Origin: Elymus sibiricus
Lineage: Eukaryota > Streptophyta > Magnoliopsida > Poales > Poaceae
Length of the DNA: 64,000 nt
Assembly: GCA_039707655.1 (NCBI GenBank)
Contig: CM077664.1
Coordinates: 201,618,195 to 201,682,194, forward strand
Reading direction: 5' to 3'
Shown here: one piece after another, positions 21,883-34,327 of the stretch
Position numbering within the stretch: the stretch's first letter is position 1
Layout: each line of letters opens with the position of its first letter
Notes under the pieces: generated by a model
Seen by the model: the letters and a program-made list of their open reading frames with translations, nothing else
Told to the model about the DNA's origin: nothing
Databases searched by the model: none
Made by a program: the position numbers and the translations under genes

Positions 21883-23629
21883 GCATGAGAGTAGTACTTC
21901 GCTTCGAGGGCTAATAGGCTTTGCAATAAGTATGTGAGTTCTTTATGACTAATGTGAGTCCATGTATTATACGCACTATCACCCTTCCACAATTTGCTAG
22001 CCTCTCCGGTACCGTGCATTGCCCGATCTCATCTCGAGAGTTGGTGCAAACTTCGTCGGTGCATCCAAACCCAGGATATGATACGCTCTATCACACATAA
22101 GCCTCCTTATATCTTCCCCAAAACAGCCACCATACCTACCTATTATGGCATTTCCATAGTCATTCCGAGATATATTGCCATGCAACTTCCACCGTTCCAT
22201 CACATGACTTGTGTGTTCATCGTCATATTGCTTTGCATGATGATATAGAGCTGACATGATATTCGTGGCGCAGCCACCGTTCATAATTACCATATATGTT
22301 ACGCTAGATCATTGCGCATCCTGGTACACTGCCAGAGGCATTCATATAGAGTCATATTGTTCTAGTTTTTTCGAGTTGTAATATCGAGTTGTAAGTAAAT
22401 AAAAGTGTGATGATCATCATTATTAGAGCATTGTCCTAGTGAGGAAAGGATGATGGAGACTATGATTCCCCCACAAGTCGGGATGAGACTCCGGACGAAA
22501 AATAAAAGAAAAAAAAGAGGCCAAAAAGAGCCCAACAAAAAAAATGAGAGATAGAGAGAGAAGGGGCAATGTTACTATCCTTTTCCACACTTGTGCTTCA
22601 GAGTAGTACCTTGTCCTTCATATAGAGAGTCTCCTATGTTGTCACTTTCATATACTAGTGGGAATTTTTCGTTATAGAAGTTGGCTTGTATATTCCGATG
22701 ACGGGCTTCCTCAAATGCCCGAGGTCTTCATGAGCAAGCAAGTTGGATGCACACCCACTTAGTTTCAGTCGAGCTTTCATACACTTAGGCCCTCTTTGAT
22801 TCGTAGGATTCTCAAAACGCGGGAATAGGAAAAATAAAGGATTGGAGTGGCATGCCCACTCGAATCCCATAGGATTAGCACAGAGTGTTTGCCACAGGAA
22901 AAACAAAGGAAGTGAAAAAATAGGTTGGAGTGGATGCTAGATTTCCAATGAAATCTAGTACACATGATTCCATAGGAAAAATTCCTATAGGATTCAATCC
23001 TATGAATCAAACGACCAATGTAGGAAAAAAATCCTAAGGATTCTAACCTTTAAAAATCCTATGGAATTCCTTTGAATCAAAGGAGCCCTATAGCTCTTAG
23101 TGCATCTGTTGCATGGCAATCCCTACTCCTCGCATTGATATCGATTGATGGACATCTCCATAGTCCATTGATCCGCCGAGTTGATGCGAGACTTTCTTCC
23201 TTTTGACTTCTTCTATTGATCCCTACCACCACATTCTATTCCACCTATAGTGATATATCCATGGCTCACGCTCATGTATTGCGTGAAGTTGAAAATGCTA
23301 AAGCGCGTTAGAAGTACGATCCAATTGCCTGGTTTAACACCGGGGTGCTCATGATTTATATTTATGCGGTGAAGGCGGAGTCATGCCATGCTAACATGAT
23401 AAAATGAGTGGGGATAACATTCGTTAAGGATCGTATATTTTGAAAGTTTAATGATTATGCTTCTTATAATCATGGATATTATTATGTTGATATTGTTACT
23501 TCATCGTTTCTCAATAATTATACCGTGAAGAGATTACATGATAGACATGTTAGGTAGCATTCAACATCAAAAATTCTGTTTTTATCATTTACCTACTCGA
23601 GGACGAGCAGGAATTAAGCTTGGGGATGC
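21883..23629 (+). mobile_element. 3' internal region of a second family B element (B2)
   Basis: Non-coding sequence ending in a polypurine tract (23616-23629) that abuts the second B LTR. It directly follows the B1 LTR without a primer site, so B1 seems to have inserted into B2 rather than the two being LTRs of one element. An A/GA-rich stretch lies at about 22495-22565 and a MITE at 22788-23088. Confidence 0.7.
22788..23088. mobile_element. Tourist-like (PIF/Harbinger) MITE in B2
   Basis: The left end GGCCCTCTTTGATTC and the right end GAATCAAAGGAGCCC are imperfect inverted repeats, and inside are several palindromic CCTATAGGA/TCCTAGGA motifs. It is about 300 bp, AT-rich and without an ORF. 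TTA precedes the left end, but the right flank is TAT, so the target duplication is imperfect. Confidence 0.65.
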
Positions 23630-25201
23630 TGATACGTCTCCAACGTATCTATAATTTTTGATTGTTTCATGCTATTATATTATCAATCTTGGATGCTTTG
23701 TATGCAATTATATGCTATTTTATATCATTTTTTGGGACTAACCTATTAACCCAGTGCCTAGTGCCAATTCCTATTTTTCTTGCTTGTTTTTGGCTTTTCA
23801 GAAAATCAATACCAAAGAAAGTCCAAACGGAAAAAAAATCTTTAGATTAAATTTTTCTGCACCAGGAGGGACCCTCGAAGCTTTGGGAGGAGGCCAGAAG
23901 AGATACGAGAGAGCCACAAGCTCGAGGGGAGCGCCGCAGGGGGGTAGGCGTGCCCCCTGAGCTTGTGGGCCCCACGCAGCTCCGTTTGACCTAATTCCAA
24001 GCCTATAAATTCCCATATATTCCCAAACCAACAGAACGCAAGACGGTATAACTTTTTCACCGCCGCAAGCTTCTGTTCTTCCGCGATCCCATCTGGAGGC
24101 CTTTTCCGGTAATCTGCCGGAGGGGGAGTCGATCACGGAGGGCTTCTACATCAACCTTGCTGCCCTTCCGATGATGTGTGAGTAGTTCACCACAGACCTA
24201 CGGGTCCATAGCTAGTAGCTAGATGGCTTCTTCTCTCTCTCTGATCTTCGATACAATGTTCTCCTCGATCTCTTTGGAGTTCTATCCGATGTAATCTTCT
24301 TTTGCAGTGTGTTTGTTGGGATCTGATGAATTGTGGGTTTATGATCAGATTAGTCATTGAAAGTAACTGAGTCTTTTCTAAACATTATTATGCATGATTG
24401 TTATAGCTTTGTATTTCTCTCTGATCTATCCATTTGGTTTGGCCAACTAGATTGATTTATCTTCAGTGGGAGAGGTGCTTTGTAATGGGTTCAATCTTGC
24501 GGTGTTCTATATCCCAGTGACAAAGTAGGGGACAAGACACATATTTGTATTGTTGCCATTAAGGATAAAACGATGGGGTCTATTCATATTGATTGAGTTT
24601 ACTTTGTCTACATCATGTCATCTTGCTTAAAGCGTTACTCTGTTTGTCACGAACTTAATACCATAGATGCATGCTGGATAGCGGTCGATTGGTGGAGTAA
24701 TAGTAGTAGATGCAGGCAGGAGTCGGTCTACTTGTCACGGACGTGATGCCTATATACATGATCATTGCCATGAATAACGTCATAACTATGCGCTTTTCTA
24801 TCAATTGCCCAACAGTAATTTGTTTACCCACCGTATGCTATGTGTTCGAGAGAGAAGTCTCTAGTGAAAACTATGGCCCCTGGGTCTACTTTAAACATAT
24901 TAAAAAAACCTAAAAATACCTTGCTGCAATTTATTTACTTTTCTTTTCTTTTGCAATTTATACTTTTGCCTATACAAGATTTAATCCTTGCAAGTAACGA
25001 GTTCAAGGGGATTGACAACCCTCTTGCCCACGCTGGGTGCAAGTATTTGCTTTTGTGTGTGCAGGTGTTGTTCACGAGGCTTTGCGTGATTCTCCTATTG
25101 GTTCGATAAACCTTGGTTTTCACTGAGGGAAATACTTATCTCTACTGTACTGCTGCACCCTTCCTCTTCGGGGAAAATCCCAACGCAGCTCACAAGTAGC
25201 A
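23630..25201 (+). mobile_element. 3' LTR of gypsy family B, copy B2
   Basis: Complete LTR of 1572 bp, TGATACGTCTCCAACG...AAGTAGCA. The U3 inverted repeat is at about 23910-23985 and the TATA box (CCTATAAATTCC) at about 24001. In this copy the stem bases are GAGCCACAAGCTCGAGG / CCTGAGCTTGTGGGCC, different from B1 on both arms but still paired. Confidence 0.87.
23910..23985. promoter_or_regulatory. U3 inverted repeat of B2 with compensatory changes
   Basis: CCACAAGCTC on the left pairs with GAGCTTGTGG on the right, where B1 has CCACAAGGCA and TGCCTTGTGG. Both arms changed together. The position relative to the LTR start (about 280-355 bp) and to the following TATA box matches B1. Confidence 0.65.
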
Positions 25202-25940
25202 ATGGAGCAGCAGTGGAGATGGAGATGGATGTGTTGGGGATGAATGAGATGAGATGTGGTGGCGGCGGCTAGGGTTGAGGAGATGACATATATATGGAGC
25301 CTCCCTAGCCTCCACTCTTGATGGGCTTCATCCAAGGGCTCTAGATGAGCCAAATCCTCTCCCAATCTCTTCTTTACGAGCCAAGGATCTCATGAGATCG
25401 AACGGGGATGAAATCGGTGAAGAATCCTGTATGGAAGGGCAACTTTCGGAGTTGTCTGCATGCCATACGACTGGCAAAACGACCGGTTGCGGTCACATGA
25501 AACACCGTCTTTTGTCCTGACCTTCTCCGGTAAAATGGCCGCCATTTCTTCATACGAACTCAGAATTTGACGTTCTTGGGCTCGTTGGATTCGTATGAAC
25601 GACGCCGATCCATTACTAGCCTTAGATCTGCACTTTGGAAAAATCACTTTTTTCAACCTCTGGAATGGGTAAGTTTGGCCCCTGGGTGACTCTGTATTGA
25701 ACCCATGCTTGGTCCTTTCATCGTGCTTGGTCCTACGTTGCTCCAAAACACCTGTAGACACAAGAAAATAAAGAAAACTAATAAAAACCAAATAAAACAC
25801 TAAATGTGCAATCCTCACAATGATAAGTGCAAAAACCGGTAATCATGCATAATGGACAACTATTTGGTTCAATGGGACATGATATATAAAGAGAACATGC
25901 AACAAATGAGCTCTAAAATGCGTAAAATATAGAGCCATCA
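25202..25940 (-). mobile_element. truncated minus-strand LTR (family D, copy D1)
   Basis: In minus sense it starts TGATGGCTCTATATTTTACG at 25940 and runs to 25202, where B2 cuts it. It shares blocks with the LTR at 31609-32207: GGCGGCTAGGGTT, CCATACGACTG and a GGTCACATGAA / GGTCGCATGTAA region. There is no coding capacity. Confidence 0.5.
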
Positions 25941-26290
25941 GTAGGCCAGCTCAAGGTCGTCGAGGAGCGCGGCGACGAAGTCGACGAACGTGCTGGTGGG
26001 CAACTGCTGCTCACTAGGGAGCAGTGGGACACACACTTTCAGCAGCGCGACCGCGACGGCTCTTCTGGCAGTGGGGGAGGCACCCCCATGGGAAGCAGAG
26101 CTCGAGGCAAAGGCGGAGGCTGCGCCCAGAGTAGCGGTGGCAACCACGGCCGTAAGCCAGGTTAGTCCCAGCAACAGGGCGGGCCTAGGCGAAGTTCTGG
26201 CAGCAGTAGCGACCGGAACAACTGCCACTACTGCAGCAAGCTGAGTCACTGGACCCGGGATTGCTACACGAGGATAGCCGATGAGGCATT
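25941..26290 (+). pseudogene. copia gag C-terminal fragment with zinc knuckle (C1)
   Basis: In frame from 25941 the sequence gives VGQLKVVEERGDEVDERAGG, a Gly/Arg-rich stretch, and a CCHC knuckle CHYCSKLSHWTRDC. It carries an in-frame TAG at 26163-26165 and is cut at 26290 by the 4.4-kb element. Its continuation at 30687 still reads in frame. The N-terminal gag and 5' LTR are absent. It most resembles gag of the copia element whose pol lies at 32208-34300, but the two pieces may be different copies. Confidence 0.65.
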
Positions 26291-29200
26291 TGTGGCACCC
26301 CGGCTCAGAGAGACCGGAACACCCCGTATTCCAGCCCAGAGATCAAATCTTCTAGAATACGACACTGCTTGGCATAGAACAAATCAGCTCTTTATTACGA
26401 ATAAACGGGGTACAAGGGTTCGATATTACAAAGGTTACAGGGGCACGGCGACACTTCGCCTGCTAAGGTAGTTCTATGCTAGCAGCGGAACAACTCGTAG
26501 CAAAATAACTTCTAGCAGCGGAAGAGCGACAACGGTGATGGACTCCACTCCGCAGGGACTCTGGCTGGAACGCATCCTAGAGCGCAACCTCGGAATCCTC
26601 GACAAACAAGCAATCATGGCATCACCTGCAATCTGGCATGACACGCCAGGTGAGTACTTTGAATGTACTCGCAAGCTCACAGCAACCAAAGCAATCAAGA
26701 CAAACAACAGCATGGCATTTACAGGTTAATCATCAATGATGAACATGATACTACTAGAACAACATGTGCATGGCATGTACTATAATTCATGATATGAACA
26801 TGAACATGATGCTACTAGCACTAGCATGCAAAGGGGTCGACGTTTAAGGTCTCATGGATCAACTTACTCTGCTCGAAGGTTATCTCGTAACCACCATGAA
26901 TATCAAACTTACTTACCACCGTGATCACCACGCGATCACCTCATAATCCACCAACATCGGTATCCACGATACCATCGTGATCCTCTCATGATCACATAAA
27001 GATCAACCAACTTATTTTCTCATCGAACCGGGGTTGTTTATTATCCAAGTTATTATTTCTGTTGACCCATAGTATGACCTACTACGAACTGTGTCCATGA
27101 CCGAGGACGCGGCTATCGATAGATTATACACTCTGCAGAGGTTAGTACACTGTACCCACACTACGGAACTCATGGCCTTGTGCTCCCATTCGGGTGGACC
27201 AACGACATTCCGACAAAACCAATCTATTGCATGACACTCTCCCGACCACTCCGACAAACTCCTCTTTGGGCTATGTCCTGGGTGTCCCCGATGTCAACTC
27301 GTGACATCCGCCACCTTTGTGGCTGCCACCGTCGTGGCCAAACAAAAACATCGTCCCAAACGGGGACCTCGGTATACCATACAACTTGGGCACACAAGGC
27401 TTATGGCCGCCTACCTGATCAGGGTAGCGCGCGCACATAGCCTTCCCTAGTTGGAGGCACCGGCGAGAGGCATGACAATAGACCGAATCAGGGCCCCCCA
27501 TAAGGCAAGTGTGGCTGCACTGGTTAGCTCGATTCGGTGGCACCATGACTCAGCCACCAGATTTGTTCAAGTTCGATTAATGTCAGGTTTAACTTGAATG
27601 GTGATGAGCTGAGTCACAATACAATAACATAATGAAATAACAATGCATATGAGCATGATATCAGTGTAACCATGGATGGGCAACATAACCATTTAACATC
27701 AACAATGATAAATCATTTAGCCTACGGGATGCAAATGAGCATGGCATAACGATGATCATAACTATCACAAGTATTTTCATATCATTCCATAATGATTCAT
27801 ATGAGCATGTCATTATCACTAGTAGCTGAAATGATTACAAGAATAAATCATGATAAGAATAACATTAGCAACTAATCATTTCACTTATTAGATGAAAATG
27901 AACATGGCATAATCATGGACATGGATTCACAAGCATATTCGAAGTATGAACAAAATCATTAAATGAGCAAACAATTATTAAATATTCAAGTGGAAACCAT
28001 GGCTACTGCAATGCCATCATGCAAGTGGCTGTTGTGGCTTGCCTGGGGTTGATGGATTCATCGGGGAGAGGTGCGATGAACTCGCGGAAAGAATCGCCGG
28101 AAAAGTTTCCCTCTCGGCGGAGCTGATTAGGGGGCAAGGGCAAAATGGTCATTTTCAGAATGTTACAGCATGGTGAAAATGATACCATCGGAATGGGCTC
28201 GACGAACTAAGAACGTGGGCTTTGGAATCACCTGATTCGGAGTCACGGTTAAAAAGTTGTGGCCGTTCGTTCGTTAGGCAGAAAACAAATAAAAATCTGT
28301 TCATTTCTGGCCTTAACGGACGAACGTCCACTATATAACTGTTTCGGCCGGCGGGAGAAACAGAAAGCGTACTTTAGAAAATATGCTTTCGAGCAGAGAA
28401 AGCGTAAACATGCCCAAAACAGAGCCGAAGTACGTTTTCTCAATAGGGAAACGTATTCCGAAGAATACGCTTCCACTTAAAACACGCGGGCCCGGGCCCT
28501 GGGTCAATGACACGCGGGACCCACCCTCTTTCTCTCTCCTCCTCCTGGGTCATCTCTTTCCTCCCGACGCCGGGGACAGCGGAGGCCGTGGCCGAGCACG
28601 CGCTGGCGTTCTCCCGCGACACCGGCCATCTCCGGTCGAGGCGAGGGCACCGGCGAGCTCGGGAGAGAAGGCCGCGCCCACCCAGGTGTTGTACGCGCGC
28701 TGGGGAGGGCCGGGGCAGCGGTGGCTCGGACGCCCGCGGCGGTGGCCACCGGCCAGGCTCGGGAACGCGGCCACGGGCGCCCCGGAGATGCAACGATGAG
28801 ATGGGGAGGTCCGCCGCGGCTAGGGGAGCGCACTGGTGAAGGTTAGAGGGAGGGAGATGGCTTGGGCAGCTCCAATTTAGGAGGAGGCCGAGGCGGCAAT
28901 GGCGTTCGTGGGAGGGGCAGGGGAGCTCCTTGAGCTCGGTCGAGTGGTCGGGGAGGCTGTTGGGGTGGAGGAGAGGAGGTTGGTGAGGAGAGGCAGCACA
29001 GGGAGGGCTTATATAGCCGCGGCGAAGATGCCATGCCTGGATGCCGCCGTGGACGGTGTGTGCCGCTCTGACGCGTCCGCGTACGCGTGCGCACGCGCGG
29101 AGAGGCTGATGGCGACGAGAGAGGGGTAGTGGAGCGCCAGAGGAGGGCAGACGCAGGCGGGGCGAAGTCCGGTCGGCCACTCGGCCACTGTGCGCACGCG

Positions 29201-30686
29201 GCCGTGGCTACCATGGCGCGAGGAGGGCGAAGGAGGAGGGGGCCAGGGCTAGGGAGCGAACGCGTGGCTACGGCGGTGCTCTGGGGCATGCTGGGACGCG
29301 CGGAAACGGTAGGGAGAAAGGTGCCCGGAACTAGCCGACGCGCAGAGCGCGCAAAACGCATGCCAACGGCATGGTCACCGCGTGGCATGGCGAGGAGAGG
29401 GCACGATGGCCTGTCAAAAGATGTCTACCGTGTAGTCCATCCAGAGTAGGGCCTCTCTGAGTTGATGGATCGAAGAAACCAATTGTGTGCTGATGGGAGT
29501 GATCGACTGAAGTTTGTTGTAGCAAACTGGAGAATGAAGTTGTGGTCAAGTGGGGTGAGATAAGAGCTAACCAGGATGTCACAGAGGTTTAGGGTAGGAA
29601 GGACTATGATCCTGTGGATTTTGAAAAGATTTGGACCAGGATTTAACATAGTTGCTTCACAACCACATATTCTGGTCCAGAAACTAGATCATGAAGTAGC
29701 ACTCACATGGATGATTGGATTGGCCTGAAAATAGGTAGAGGGTGATGATTTGGGCATATGAAGGTACCATAAAATTTTCATACCATTTGGATGAATAAAA
29801 ATGGTACTTCCTTCACAATGATCCCCACTGGACAGAAACTTGAGGGAATTTTGTGGAGCAAATGGATTGGCAAAATAAGGTGAATTTTGGCATGCTCGAT
29901 GTATATAGTGATATTTAGGTCCTGGATTAATTTCAGAATTTTTGAAGCAATATAAAATATAGTTGCTTCACAAATTGAAATTGTGACCAGAAACAAAGAT
30001 ATGAATGTGTGCTCACATAGATTGTTGGATGGAGATGAAATTTGGTGGAGAGTAATTCTTTAAGCATATAAATGATCTACCAAAATTTCAACTCATTTGG
30101 ATAAGCCTAGCTAGTACTTCCTTCACAAAGCTTCTCTCTGGTCAGAAACTTTGGAAATTTGCTGAGGAAGATTTACTAAGCGAATGGTGTTGAATTTTGG
30201 CATGTGACAATTATTTGGATATGAAAGAGTGCCCAAAAATTTTGGGGCCAAACAAGAAAATATAAATAGCACTTCCTTCACAAAGTGCCATTCTGGACAG
30301 AATGGAAAATGAATATTCCTAAATTATTTTTGAACTAGGCAAGGATGGGTTTTGACATATTTGTGGAATATATGATCCAAAGAATTTATGAGAATTTTGT
30401 GGGAATTTTGGGAAAAACAGAAATATAGGTTGCTTCACAACCTAGGGCAAACAGGGTTATTCCTTTAATAGAAAAAGGAATATTCCCAATAAATAAATAT
30501 TGGGGTTGGGCTAAGATGGAAATGATATGGCCTTGAGAAAGATTTGAGAGTGACAACCCACTTGGGAGAGGAAGAAGAGAAGATCTTCCCAGGTTCCAAG
30601 ACCACATAGCCACCGAAAAGGAAATCCAAATAAAAATTCGAAGAAATCCAAAAGAAAAAGAAAGGGCCAAAAATCGGGGTGTTACA
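26291..30686 (-). mobile_element. 4.4-kb TGTAACACCCC...GCCACA element (probable long solo LTR)
   Basis: In minus sense it begins TGTAACACCCCGATTTTTGG at 30686 and ends GGGGTGCCACA at 26291. The flanking bases are GCATT (26286-26290) and GCATC (30687-30691), a 5-bp duplication with one difference. There is no gag-pol and no inner terminal repeats. A GC-rich gene-like block lies at about 28480-29420, and AT-rich sequence with a repeated TTGCTTCACAA / TTCCTTCACAA motif at about 29640-30450. It is the same structural type as 3376-7465, in opposite orientation. Confidence 0.7.
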
Positions 30687-30860
30687 GCATCCGCGGCAAC
30701 GACAAACCTTGTCCAGGCAAACATGGACGGTGGGCCGGAAATGATGCTGGCAAGGATCGAGTCCGTGCAGGAGAGCCCAGCATCTCCCGCGACCACGGCC
30801 CCGACAACCATCCATTCCATGCGAGAGGCACGGATCCCGTCCACGGGAATCATCCCTTCA
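30687..30860 (+). pseudogene. copia gag fragment, continuation of C1
   Basis: The frame of the zinc-knuckle fragment continues here, with MMLARIESVQESPAS. This segment is similar to 32330-32440 (MMLAAVESVQERTAT), so the same region of the copia family is present twice, on either side of the minus-strand LTR. Boundary with the next segment is not sharp. Confidence 0.55.
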
Positions 30861-31608
30861 GTGACAGGTGATTACTTCCTTTGGTGATCCGGAAATGGAG
30901 CAGAAAGGATTCTCGCCTTCTCCCCAGAAGTGACCCTGAGTTATCGAACCCATGGGAGGACAGTGCCCTTTAAGCTAGGGTCTCAAACAAGCTTTTGCTA
31001 AAGAATTAATTCTAGCTTTTGACCGGATCTTAAATCAAACTGACATAGGAAAGAACACTTATAATAAAAATAGGCATGAGTATGAGGTCTTATGCTTACA
31101 ACCATATATTTGTGACGACACCAAATATGATCTTAATTTGTGCTCTGGAAGTCACCCATCAAGATGTGCTTGTTATGTATAGAAGTGGGGGATGTGTCCA
31201 AATTACGTCCTGACCAGAGCGCGTCCTGCATCAAGAGTTAGTTGTCCAACCGAAGGCCCTATCTGTCGTGCGGGGTTGCCTCGATAATTAATATTGCAAT
31301 AATAAGACAAAAGCATTGGGCATTTTATGACTACACCTCTTGAATCCCCAAGGACAGGATCGTGTTACCGTACTAAACCTTTCTATCACTGGTGTTCAGA
31401 ATAACACTTCACGGTCTCCCTGCCCTTAGCCTCTGGCTCGTTCTCCATGATCCTGGGTACCTGCAAGGATGAAGAACGCGAACGAGGCAAGAGACAACTA
31501 CGGAACAATTTTATGTTACACATACGAGACGTTAGTTCAAAGTCCTTCAATTGATCCCTCCAACAAATACATCGGGTTGCAAGGCTCTTGCCTCAACCCA
31601 TACCTTAC
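30861..31608. other. uncharacterised repeat-like sequence
   Basis: No ORF above background. In minus sense it follows the end of the LTR at 31609-32207, so part of it is probably the 5' internal region of that element. I could not identify a primer site or a partner LTR. Confidence 0.35.
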
Positions 31609-32207
31609 TGAACTACTCACACATGGAGATCAGATCACATGAAGAACACGCCATGAAGATAGATTGATTGATAATATGGCTTACAATGGATGCCGTGTGT
31701 GATACACAATTACAAATATGACTAGATGGTGGAGAACTATGGTGGAGATGAAGGTGGTGGCTATGGAGATGGAAATGGCGGTGGCTAGGGTTGATGGAGA
31801 TGAGGATGATGATGATTGGTTGTTCTGCGCTTCCCACGGCTTGTTCTGTTATCCATTCAGCATCGGTCCCTTTATAAAGTTTGTTCGGGTGGACGAGGAG
31901 GCTCGGTTTCCACGCCATACGACTGCTCATACGAGCGGGCGCGGTCGCATGTAACGTCGTCTTTTGCTCTGTTTCTTCTGGTGCGCCTCCCACTTGATCC
32001 ACTCTATCTCCACTATACTCCTTTCCAAGTATTGGCTTGATTTCGTCCATAAATAGACCATTTCTCGTGGAAACAAAATAAAGAAGGATTTTTGGAATCC
32101 TATGCATCCATTAGTCATTAGTGGCAATATCAGAGCGAATATCTCGGTTTTAATGAAATATATCGGTTTAAACTTAGGTTAGAGGAGTGTAAAAATAACA
32201 CTCATCA
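31609..32207 (-). mobile_element. minus-strand LTR (family D, copy D2)
   Basis: In minus sense it runs TGATGAGTGTTATTTTTACA to GTGTGAGTAGTTCA, 599 bp, with TG/CA ends. It contains a TTTATAAAG box (31870-31878). It shares short blocks with D1. The right flank ATAGGCC has no clear counterpart on the left, so it is not a simple solo LTR. Confidence 0.5.
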
Positions 32208-34327
32208 ATAGGCCACACCCCGACAACGACGTTCTCAGGGCCTGTCGACTGGGAGGTGATGAAGGCCCGGGTGTGGGGGAGCCACACCCCGGCAACGGCG
32301 TCCCCGACAACCTCGGGACCCGACGCGCCCACCCAAGTTAGCGCGGCAACGGCGGATCATGCTCCGACCATGATGCTGGCGGCCGTCGAGTCCGTGCAGG
32401 AGCGCACGGCGACTCAGGTCACCCACACCCCCAACAACGAGCTATTCGGGGTCTACTGCATTGACGGGAGATGGCTCCCCGACAACAACATGTGTGTGCG
32501 GTTTCATCTTCCTCAAAACACCGTCCCCGGGTACAATGTCCCCGGACACACCGCCGTCAAGTGAGGTGGTTCCTAGGAGGCAGTTCGCAACCCCGCCAAC
32601 GTCAAGGTCGGAGCTGTTCGACGCCGACGACGACGTTGGGGCCCCACACAGGTTCTGACGCATGGGGGATCTTCTCAACGAGCCTGTGACAGCGTCGCAG
32701 CAGCCCGAGGACGAGGACATTGATGACGATGACGTCCTGCATCTGATGGCCGACGAGGAGCCGACCACGTTCGCGGAGGCTGAGCAAGAGGATTGCTAGC
32801 GTCGCGTCATGCTGGACGAGCTGGCGTCGATCAACGACAACGCCACTTGGACACTCACCACACTGCCTGCAGGGCACCGAGCCATTGGGCTCAAGTGGGT
32901 GTTGAAGGTGAAGAAGGACGAGCACGGCGCCATCGTCAAGCACAAGGCCCGACTCGTCGCAAAAGGGTATGTGCAACGCGCAGGGGTGGACTTCGAGGAA
33001 GTCTTTGCACCCGTGGCAAGGCTCGAGTCCGTGCGACTGATCCTTGCCATGGTGGCACATTGAGGCCGGGAGATCCACCACATGGACATCAAGTCAGCGT
33101 TCCTCAACAGCGACCTTGAGGAGGAGGTCTACGTCTCCCAGCCGCCTGGCTTCATCGTCGAAGGACGCGAGTAGGACGTGTACAAGCTACACAAGGCCAT
33201 GCAGGGTCTCCGCCAAGCACCGAGGGCGTGGAACGCCAAGCTGGACCCGAGGTTGGCCTCACTCGACTTCACTCGTAGCGCCTCCGAGCACGGCGTGTAC
33301 GCTCATGGAACCAGGGACACGTTGCTCATCATTGGTATCTACGTCGACGACCTCTCATCCCTGGTGCTGAGCACACCGAGGTGATCCGCTTCAAGGAGGA
33401 GATGAAGCGGCTCTTTAGCATGAGCGACCTCGGGCTGCTCCGGTACTACCTCGGACTGGAGGTGAACCAGGTGCGTGGTCGCACCATGATCACTCAGGGG
33501 GCATATGCCGCCAAGATGCTCGAGCGAGCAGGAATGGCAGACTGCCATGCCATGCACTACCCGATGGAGGCACGGTGCAAGCTCAGCAAGGAGAAGCCGG
33601 TGGACACTACTTTTTATCGGAGCGTCATCGGCAACCTGAGGTATCTCTTGCACACCCGGCCGGACATCTCGTTCGCCGTCGGGTTCCTGAGCAGGTTCAT
33701 GGAGGCTCCCTCCAGCGCTCATCTCGCGACAGTCAAGCACCTGCTCCGATACATCGCGGGCACGATCACGCACGATTGCGTGTATCGCCGCGGCGACAGT
33801 GAGAACTTGGTCGGCTACAGCGACTCCGACCACGCTGGTGATGTGGACTCCAGGAAGAGCACCTATGGCGTGTTGTTCTTCCTCGGGAGCAATCCCATCA
33901 GCTGGCAATCGGTGAGGCAGAAGGCCGTCGCAACTTCTTCGTGTGAGGCAGAGTACATTGCGACAGCTACAGCGACATGTCAGGGGATATGGCTGGCTCG
34001 CCTCCTCGGCGAGATGCTGAATCAAGACATTGCCCCTACGCTCATCTTCGTCAACAAAAAATCGGCGATTTCCCTCTGCAAGAACCCAGTGCTTCACGAC
34101 CGCAGCAAGCACATTGATCTACGCTATCACTTCATACGTGACTAAGTCGAGAAGGGCACGGTGGTCATGGAGTTCATCAGGACTGGTGAGCAGAAGGCAG
34201 ACATCCTGATAAAGGCTCTTGACCGCGTCCGGTTCCAGGAGCTACGTGACAAGGTTGGGATGTCAACATCCAACCCGTTCGACAGGGTTGAGGGGGAGAT
34301 TGTGGGCTTCACCCCTGTCTCCAAGTA
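32208..34327 (+). pseudogene. degenerate copia pol (reverse transcriptase and RNase H), C2
   Basis: After a gag-like segment (MMLAAVESVQERTAT) the sequence passes quickly into the linker before reverse transcriptase, so protease and integrase are deleted. Reverse transcriptase starts near 32791 ([33 protein letters not shown]) and is broken by TGA at 33061-33063, TAG at 33173-33175 and a frameshift near 33370, just after IYVDDL. The frame 33381-34145 gives the rest of reverse transcriptase and RNase H (YSDSDHAGDVDSRKSTYG), ends at TAA (34143-34145), and further in-frame sense sequence reaches a stop in the LTR near 34327. Confidence 0.85.

Noticed and set aside
28440..29388. Long overlapping ORFs on both strands of the 4.4-kb element
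   Set aside because: GC-rich sequence opens several frames at once; none has a recognisable domain or start context.
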